6,160 nt of DNA. Source: Actinomycetes bacterium. GTDB lineage: Bacteria > Actinomycetota > Thermoleophilia > RBG-16-64-13. Position numbers and translations under genes: made by a program. The stretch is taken from the NCBI GenBank assembly GCA_021815245.1, contig JAKAHF010000163.1, positions 1 through 6,160 of the forward strand. Reading direction: 5' to 3'. Under the pieces are notes generated by a model. The model was not told the DNA's origin, did not search any database, and worked only from the letters and a program-made list of their open reading frames with translations. Shown here piece after piece: positions 6,157 through 6,160 of the stretch (its first letter is position 1; each line of letters begins with the position of its first letter).

Positions 6157-6160
6157 GAAG

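Overview
The window is GC-rich (apart from one AT-rich island near 400-445) and gene-dense. It uses GTG and TTG starts with good Shine-Dalgarno sequences, which suggests a high-GC bacterium. The style of the kelch lipoprotein and of the nucleotidyltransferase-HD protein fits an actinobacterial lineage, possibly an anaerobic one such as Coriobacteriia. That placement is inference from protein character only; no marker gene or RNA gene is present.

Layout: (1) 1-276, minus strand: the N-terminal 92 codons of a GlcD-type FAD-binding oxidoreductase that runs off the left edge. (2) 277-542: a divergent control region with an AT-rich 28-bp imperfect palindrome over a candidate promoter. (3) 543-1151, plus: a TetR-family repressor that probably binds that palindrome and controls itself and perhaps the oxidoreductase. 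(4) 1194-3785, minus, convergent with the regulator: an 863-residue predicted lipoprotein with an unassigned, faintly pilin-like N-terminal domain and twelve kelch repeats. (5) 3786-3981: a second divergent intergenic region with two short perfect inverted repeats. (6) 3982-5313, plus: a fusion of a MobA/MocA-like nucleotidyltransferase with an HD-type phosphohydrolase domain. (7) 5362-6156, plus: a complete short-chain dehydrogenase/reductase 48 bp downstream, probably in the same operon.

How they work together: two functional neighbourhoods seem to meet here. The left one is a flavin oxidoreductase with a divergent TetR switch. The right one is a probable two-gene unit, a cofactor-type nucleotidyltransferase-HD protein followed by an SDR, of the kind expected beside molybdenum-cofactor hydroxylase genes; none of those is inside the window. 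The kelch lipoprotein between them is transcribed alone, and no sequence signal ties it to either neighbour.

No tRNA, rRNA, CRISPR array, insertion sequence or phage gene was seen. I did not find a clearly new multi-gene system. The points most worth a second look are the operator-like palindrome, the twelve-repeat kelch protein with its odd N-terminal domain, and the nucleotidyltransferase-HD fusion.
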